Of a stretch of DNA of 38,630 nt, positions 34,276 to 38,630 are shown in pieces (positions within the stretch are counted from its first letter, which is position 1; the number at the start of each line of letters is the position of its first letter). Location: the NCBI GenBank assembly GCA_900314445.1, contig OMVA01000080.1:1-38630 (forward strand), written 5' to 3'. The notes beneath the pieces were generated by a model, which saw nothing but the letters and a program-made list of their open reading frames with translations, searched no databases and was not told the DNA's origin. Both the position numbers and the translations under genes were made by a program. The stretch is from an uncultured Lachnospiraceae bacterium (GTDB taxonomy: Bacteria; Bacillota; Clostridia; Lachnospirales; Lachnospiraceae).

Positions 34276-34284
34276 ATTATAGCA
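34276..34284 (-). promoter_or_regulatory. Promoter of mnmA
   Basis: Extended -10 TGCTATAAT on the minus strand (TATAAT at 34276-34281), with a weak -35 (ATGATG) 17 bp upstream. The leader would be about 90 nt. Confidence 0.6.
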
Positions 34285-34415
34285 TATTTTCCTCACTTCA
34301 TCATGTCACTAGGGTTACTTATAAAATTAATGGAATTTAATAAAAAACATTTCATTTGGACTAATATATAAGTAGTGTTTGATTAATATATAAATATTCA
34401 AAACCAATATTTAAG

Positions 34416-34465
34416 CAAAAAAATTACCGCTGCCCCTAAAAATTTATCTTAGAGTCAGCGGTTTC
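34416..34465 (-). terminator. Intrinsic terminator of ftsH
   Basis: ACCGCTG (rc of 34456-34462) pairs with CAGCGGT (rc of 34426-34432), with partial pairing of CTAA/TTAG inside. A T-run follows on the minus strand at 34416-34423. A T-rich stretch on the plus strand suggests it may work in both directions. Confidence 0.85.
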
Positions 34466-34556
34466 TTTTTATTTATGGATGCTGTAAACCCAAGCAATTC
34501 CATTTGACTCAGTTTTCAAAGTAACTATTTGCTTCGAAATTTTCTGAGATATTTAC

Positions 34557-36446
34557 TTATGCGTTTTCAGTTGGGTTTTCAGCTGCATTCTCTGCAGCGT
34601 TCTCACTAGCATTCGCAGCACTTTCCGGCTTTGCGTTCAGGATTTCCATGAACTCTTCACCTGTGATTGTTTCATTCTCATAGAGGAACTTGGCAATTTC
34701 GTGAAGCTTTCCAATGTTATCTGTCAGAATCTGCTTTGCCTTGGCATGCTGTTCTGTCACAATCTTCACAACCATCTGGTCGATCTTTGTGGCTGTTTCA
34801 TCTGAGCATGACATGGATGTATCGCCGCCCAGGTACTGATTTTGAACATGCTCCATGGCAACCATGTCAAAGTCATCCGTCATACCATAACGAGTAACCA
34901 TGGCACGAGCAAGCTTTGTTGCCTGTTCAATATCGTTGGATGCACCTGTAGAAATCTCATGGAAAATGAGTTCTTCTGCTGTACGGCCACCTGTGAAAGT
35001 AGAAATCTTGTTAAGGATTTCTGTCTTAGACATAAGATTATGCTCACCCTCATCTACCTGCATGGTGTAACCAAGTGCACCAGAAGTACGAGGAATAATT
35101 GTAATCTTAGTGACAGGAGCTGAATTTGTCTGCATTGCTGCAACCAGAGCATGACCAACCTCATGATAAGCAACTGTAAGTTTTTCCTTATTGGTCATAA
35201 TCTTATTCTTCTTCTGGTAACCAGCAATTACAACTTCTACGGATTCCATCAGATCTTCCTGTGTTACACAACGTCTGCCTTCACGTACTGCGCGAAGAGC
35301 TGCTTCATTAATGATATTTGCCAGCTGGGCACCAGAAGCACCTGCTGCTGTTCTGGCGATAACATCGAAGTCAACATTATCAGATATCTTTACTTTCTTA
35401 GCATGAACTCTGAGAATATCCACACGTCCCTTAAGGTCAGGGAGTTCTACTGGGATTCTTCTATCAAAACGACCTGGACGAAGAAGGGCTGGGTCCAGTG
35501 ATTCTGGGCGGTTAGTTGCCGCAAGAATAACTACACCATTGTTTCCTTCGAAACCATCCATTTCTGAAAGGAGCTGGTTCAGTGTCTGCTCACGTTCATC
35601 ATTGGATGAAAGAGAAGAATCTCTCTTCTTACCAATGGCATCAATTTCATCGATGAATACGATACATGGTGCTTTTTCCTTTGCCTGTTTGAAGAGGTCA
35701 CGAACCTTTGCTGCACCCATACCTACGAACATCTGAACAAATTCAGAACCGGAAATGGAGAAGAAAGGAACGTTGGCTTCACCTGCTACAGCCTTTGCCA
35801 GAAGTGTCTTACCTGTTCCAGGAGGGCCGACGAGCAGTGCACCCTTTGGCAGAGTTGCACCAATTTCTGTATACTTCTGTGGCTCATGTAGATAATTAAC
35901 AATTTCTGTAAGCAAGTCTTTTGCTTCATCTTCACCAGCAACATCCCGGAAACGAATACCGCTAGTAGACTTTACATATACCCGGGCATTGGACTTACCA
36001 TCACCCAGACCAAAACTCATAAGGTCCGGACTATCACCCAGCTTCTTTGTCATACGCTTTGTAATAAAGCGCCAGAGAAGGGCAATACCTACAATCCAGA
36101 TGGCTGTTGTTACCAGGTAATAAATGATTGGATTGGACTGGGAAATAATCTCAGCACCAAAATCAACATCTGCCTCATACAAACGTTTATATAAATCTTC
36201 ATCATTGATAATACCAGTCTTATACTGATTACCATCTTTATCTGTAAATACAATCTGGTTCGACTCGATATTTGCTGCCTTTACTTCCTTTTCATCAATC
36301 ATCTTCATGAAAGTATAGTAGCTTGTCTCCTGTGTTGGACGTTTGATCATCGAGTTATAAATCAAAACATTTAAAACAAGAAAGATCACCAAAGTCACGA
36401 TGAGGTACGTGATTTGGGGCTTTTTGCTTGGTTTCATGGTCTCCAT
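34557..36446 (-). CDS. ftsH: ATP-dependent zinc metalloprotease FtsH
   Basis: FtsH is a hexameric membrane protease that degrades misfolded membrane proteins and some regulators. TM helices are at about residues 13-31 and 107-125, flanking an extracytoplasmic domain. The AAA module has Walker A GPPGTGKT (207-214), Walker B IVFIDE (262-267) and the second region of homology [19 protein letters not shown]. The zinc site HEVGH is at 428-432, with a downstream acidic ligand region. The 629-residue length is typical, and the tail is Ala/Glu/Asn-rich. The first ATG has an AAGGAGG site. A promoter lies about 190 nt upstream. Confidence 0.97.
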   Translation of the reverse strand: METMKPSKKPQITYLIVTLVIFLVLNVLIYNSMIKRPTQETSYYTFMKMIDEKEVKAANIESNQIVFTDKDGNQYKTGIINDEDLYKRLYEADVDFGAEIISQSNPIIYYLVTTAIWIVGIALLWRFITKRMTKKLGDSPDLMSFGLGDGKSNARVYVKSTSGIRFRDVAGEDEAKDLLTEIVNYLHEPQKYTEIGATLPKGALLVGPPGTGKTLLAKAVAGEANVPFFSISGSEFVQMFVGMGAAKVRDLFKQAKEKAPCIVFIDEIDAIGKKRDSSLSSNDEREQTLNQLLSEMDGFEGNNGVVILAATNRPESLDPALLRPGRFDRRIPVELPDLKGRVDILRVHAKKVKISDNVDFDVIARTAAGASGAQLANIINEAALRAVREGRRCVTQEDLMESVEVVIAGYQKKNKIMTNKEKLTVAYHEVGHALVAAMQTNSAPVTKITIIPRTSGALGYTMQVDEGEHNLMSKTEILNKISTFTGGRTAEELIFHEISTGASNDIEQATKLARAMVTRYGMTDDFDMVAMEHVQNQYLGGDTSMSCSDETATKIDQMVVKIVTEQHAKAKQILTDNIGKLHEIAKFLYENETITGEEFMEILNAKPESAANASENAAENAAENPTENA

Positions 36447-36641
36447 ACGAAGCCTCCTTATCTATGTACTTCCTAGTTTAGACCTAAGCGTCTCGTCTGT
36501 ATGTAAACTATCAGTTTAATAAGCAGCCCCCGATTCTGCTTTTCTTTCCATCCCACATACAAAAAAGAAATAGCGTTCTAAAACTCTGCCATATCAAATT
36601 TATGGCATTGAAATAATATAGTACACAACTAAAACATCTAA

Positions 36642-36670
36642 AGTATAACAATTACCAAAACCCGCCGCAA
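36642..36670 (-). promoter_or_regulatory. Promoter of ftsH
   Basis: TTGCGG (36665-36670) and TATACT (36642-36647) are spaced by 17 bp on the minus strand. The leader would be about 190 nt. Confidence 0.55.
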
Positions 36671-36770
36671 GGAAAGGGCTGTGATATTTCTGTGAATGAA
36701 TTAGCAGAACTTGTTCACAATCCTAAACAAGAATTCTGCTATTCTCTATCATTTCTCTAAAAGGAAAGCA

Positions 36771-36805
36771 CCGCCCAATGCTCTTCATCGCATCTGGCGG
36801 TGCCT
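36771..36805 (-). terminator. Terminator-like hairpin of the 322-aa gene
   Basis: GCACCGCC and GGCGGTGC form an 8-bp GC-rich stem with an inner ATGC/GCAT helix. On the minus strand it is followed by TTTCCTTTT, and on the plus strand by TATTTTTT. It lies about 75 nt beyond the stop. Confidence 0.7.
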
Positions 36806-36858
36806 GTATTTTTTATATCCGAACAAAAATCTTGCCAGCAATTTTTTAGCCATTCTAT

Positions 36859-36873
36859 GCAAATCTCATTTGC
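36859..36873 (-). repeat. Perfect GCAAAT-N3-ATTTGC inverted repeat after the 322-aa gene
   Basis: GCAAATCTCATTTGC lies 8 bp downstream of the stop codon. With the copy after gltA it shows the full palindromic form of the dispersed repeat. Confidence 0.75.
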
Positions 36874-36881
36874 AAAGATTT

Positions 36882-37850
36882 TTATTCAATTGGAAGGTAC
36901 GAGTTGATATCTGTACTAACGTTTTCTCCCAAAAGGATGCGATTAATCTTCTGACAATCGTTATGATAAGACACAAGCAGGACTGGTGTCTTGCAGTTTT
37001 TTCGGAAGTCCATAACCTGATTGAAGAACTTCTGCATAGTAAGATTGCTTACACCCTCATCTGTACGCAGGAGCAAAATGGAAGTTCCCTTGTTTTCCAG
37101 GCAGGAGGTCATCTTCTTCAGCAAAGCCTTCATCTCCGTTACAGGAACGGATAAATCTTCTGCTGAAAGGCTCTTGGTTCTGGCATAGAAAAGGTGATGA
37201 GCTAAAAGAGATTCGCAAAGTGCGTCCACATGTTCGCCTTCCATGCTAACACCTAAAAGTACATTCTTCAGATTTTCCAGAGCCAGCAGGAAAGTCTCCT
37301 TCAATTCCACATCCGGAAGTTTGATTAAGAAATCACACTCCTGATGACTATGAATTGCTTTCCAGATTTCAGGTAACTGATTGACTGCTTCAGGCATGCA
37401 CTCCACATGATATGCGTAAATGCCCTGGGCTTCGAAATGCTCAATCAGCTTATCCATATACTCTTCTGTATACTGGCCAGCATTTTCACCTGTCAGTTTC
37501 AGATTCAGAATCCAAGGCATTTCCTTGCCTGTAAGACGCTCATGTAAATGAATGCGATGAGCACCTCTGCGCCAACTGTTCAGGGCAAGATTGAGGCCAA
37601 AATGCAGAAGCTTTTCATTATCTACATTCTTCAGTTCCTTATCCACTGCTGTATAATAGGCACTGTTCTCCTTTTGGAAAAGCCCACCAATCTGCAAGAG
37701 TATTTCCTTCTGAACACAACTGTGTGACAGTCTGTATCCCGTATCAATCAGGCGACGAATCGTTCTCTTGGGATCTGAGTTATATGTTTTCATATGCATG
37801 CGCACAGTGCCTTCAGCAAGTGTACGCGTAATATCTCTCTTTGGTACCAT
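36882..37850 (-). CDS. Conserved-looking protein of unknown function (322 aa)
   Basis: I do not recognise this protein. The start at 37850 (MVPKRDITRTLAEGTVRMH) is chosen for its GAGGAG site; the frame open upstream overlaps the TetR gene. The sequence has no signal peptide, TM segment or clear catalytic motif. It appears alpha/beta, with WILNLKLTGENAGQYTEEYM, a CDFLIKLPDVELKETFLLAL block and a C-terminal LLRTDEGVSNLTMQ region. These could be strands and helices of a TIM-barrel-like fold, but this is a guess. It lies 112 nt downstream of a TetR-family gene in the same direction and could be its target or partner. Confidence 0.6.
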   Translation of the reverse strand: MVPKRDITRTLAEGTVRMHMKTYNSDPKRTIRRLIDTGYRLSHSCVQKEILLQIGGLFQKENSAYYTAVDKELKNVDNEKLLHFGLNLALNSWRRGAHRIHLHERLTGKEMPWILNLKLTGENAGQYTEEYMDKLIEHFEAQGIYAYHVECMPEAVNQLPEIWKAIHSHQECDFLIKLPDVELKETFLLALENLKNVLLGVSMEGEHVDALCESLLAHHLFYARTKSLSAEDLSVPVTEMKALLKKMTSCLENKGTSILLLRTDEGVSNLTMQKFFNQVMDFRKNCKTPVLLVSYHNDCQKINRILLGENVSTDINSYLPIE

Positions 37851-37940
37851 ATTTTCTCCTCGGACAAATATCAGTCCTAGTTTTCTTCTTCCCTTGTAAA
37901 TACACCATATATCATCCTTCAGAAAGCCCCTCGGGTAAAG

Positions 37941-37964
37941 AGGACAAATGAATTGCTTTGTCCT
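37941..37964 (-). other. Hairpin overlapping the TetR stop codon
   Basis: AGGACAAA (37941-37948) pairs with TTTGTCCT (37957-37964) over eight base pairs, with an 8-nt loop, and CTTT follows on the minus strand. It may partly terminate transcription after the TetR gene. The loop region holds a variant of the dispersed repeat (CAAATGAATTGC). Confidence 0.5.
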
Positions 37965-38532
37965 ATTTGTTCTCCTGGACAATCTTATTTGCAAGACGGA
38001 TGGACATTTCCTTAATTCCGGAAATCAGTTCTTCTGGACGTTCTGGCTCATCGCTCTGCAGCCATCTCACAAGGGCATCAATAAAGGCATCACAGATCAT
38101 CATAACGAACATATCTGCATAATCCTCTCCATCCAGTACATCAAATAAAAAATACTGGAAAACCGGAATTACCGCATCGTGGAAATAATCCCGGAAGGAA
38201 TTCTGTCCCTCAATCATAAGTGCCTTCTTATAAAAGGCACGATCCTCGTAGAAATAATCCAAAACGGCTGTCAGCAATTTCCAAGGACGATCCGGATTAT
38301 TTTCTCCCTCGTCTCCCTGGTAATCCCCAAGGCTCACATGATCCATAAATCCCACATAGAAAATCCAATTGACTAAATCGTACTTATCACGGAAGTGATA
38401 ATAAAAAGACTTTCTGTTCATGCCACACTGATTACAAATATCCGTGACACTAATCTTTTCAAATTTTTTCTCCAGCATCAGCTCTTTCATCGCCTGAGCC
38501 AATGCGTTCTTTGTAATGTTTGAACCTGCCAT
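37963..38532 (-). CDS. TetR/AcrR family transcriptional regulator
   Basis: The 189-residue protein has an N-terminal helix-turn-helix (about residues 27-50: ISVTDICNQCGMNRKSFYYH followed by FRDKYDLV), typical of the DhaS/YxaF-like TetR subgroup. The C-terminal ligand/dimer domain is helical and acidic. The ligand is unknown. The RBS is GGAGAAGG. It likely heads an operon with the 322-aa gene, and direct repeats in its upstream region could be its own operator. Confidence 0.85.
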   Translation of the reverse strand: MAGSNITKNALAQAMKELMLEKKFEKISVTDICNQCGMNRKSFYYHFRDKYDLVNWIFYVGFMDHVSLGDYQGDEGENNPDRPWKLLTAVLDYFYEDRAFYKKALMIEGQNSFRDYFHDAVIPVFQYFLFDVLDGEDYADMFVMMICDAFIDALVRWLQSDEPERPEELISGIKEMSIRLANKIVQENK

Positions 38533-38582
38533 ATTTCCTTCTCCTGGATTCCCACTTCTCTCCGGCGAATCTATTCTCTTAT

Positions 38583-38609
38583 TTTTCTTGCAATATACTT
38601 TTCTTGCAA
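38583..38609 (-). repeat. Direct repeats upstream of the TetR gene
   Basis: TTTTCTTGCAA occurs at 38583-38593 and 38599-38609, a 16-bp period. The second copy runs into a GCAAATG repeat (38606-38612). It lies 50-75 bp upstream of the TetR start, where an autoregulatory operator could sit. Confidence 0.5.
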
Positions 38610-38630
38610 ATGTACTTGGCTTACAAATGT

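Larger units (their letters stand above)
36447..36881. other. Intergenic region upstream of ftsH
   Basis: It contains the ftsH promoter (36642-36670), the terminator-like hairpin of the upstream gene (36771-36805) and a perfect copy of the palindromic repeat (36859-36873). Plus-strand frames here overlap the hairpin and lack ribosome-binding sites, so no gene is called. Confidence 0.6.

Noticed and set aside
36711..37154. Plus-strand frame of 147 codons
   Set aside because: It runs through the terminator-like hairpin and then antisense to the 322-aa gene, with no good start signal.
12138..38612. The GCAAATG repeats as a CRISPR array or transposon ends
   Set aside because: Copies are scattered kilobases apart rather than regularly spaced, no cas or transposase gene is present, and there are no target-site duplications visible around them.
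1..38630. rRNA, tRNA, prophage or insertion sequence content
   Set aside because: No recognisable sequence or protein of these types was seen on either strand.

Overview
The window looks like a chromosomal segment of a low-to-moderate G+C Firmicute, most likely a Clostridia / Lachnospiraceae-type anaerobe. This is inferred from the Gram-positive S10-spc gene order, the zinc-type S14, strong AAGGAGG ribosome-binding sites, sigma-A-like promoters, and the mix of malic enzyme, citrate synthase and class II aldolase. I see no rRNA, tRNA, CRISPR array, transposase or phage gene.

Positions 1-11,960 hold the S10-spc ribosomal protein operon on the minus strand. Transcription runs from a strong promoter near 11,970 through rpsJ, rplC, rplD, rplW, rplB, rpsS, rplV, rpsC, rplP, rpmC, rpsQ, rplN, rplX, rplE, rpsN, rpsH, rplF, rplR, rpsE, rpmD, rplO, secY, adk and infA, then leaves the window. 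The rpmD gene is only 59 codons. The usual map gene between adk and infA is absent. The rpsJ leader and the unusually long rpsJ-rplC spacer both appear strongly structured.

Positions 12,349-20,132 hold a plus-strand SAM methyltransferase and then minus-strand genes: citrate synthase with an 18-bp operator-like palindrome on its promoter, a metallophosphoesterase overlapping a large ParB-like/BMP-like fusion protein, malic enzyme, and a protein related to SPL-family radical SAM enzymes that has lost all its cluster cysteines.

Positions 19,236-27,060 are the most striking part. A minus-strand operon encodes a three-subunit SMC/MukBEF-like complex resembling Wadjet JetA, JetB and JetC (540, 247 and 1477 aa). 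No JetD-type nuclease follows. In that position sits the cysteine-less SPL-like protein, 24 nt downstream of the ATPase. The ATPase Walker B motif reads D-N where D-E is usual.

Positions 27,319-38,630 hold class II fructose-bisphosphate aldolase and a large tubulin-like GTPase on the plus strand. On the minus strand are a sodium:neurotransmitter-type symporter, mnmA, ftsH, an unrecognised 322-aa protein and a TetR-family regulator.

Outside the ribosomal operon, nearly every intergenic gap carries a short repeat, GCAAATG (or CATTTGC), extending toward GCAAATGRRNTTGC. Many copies lie just 3' of stop codons, and several occur as inverted pairs that build terminator-like hairpins. This dispersed repeat and the JetABC plus cysteine-less SPL operon are the two observations most worth following up.
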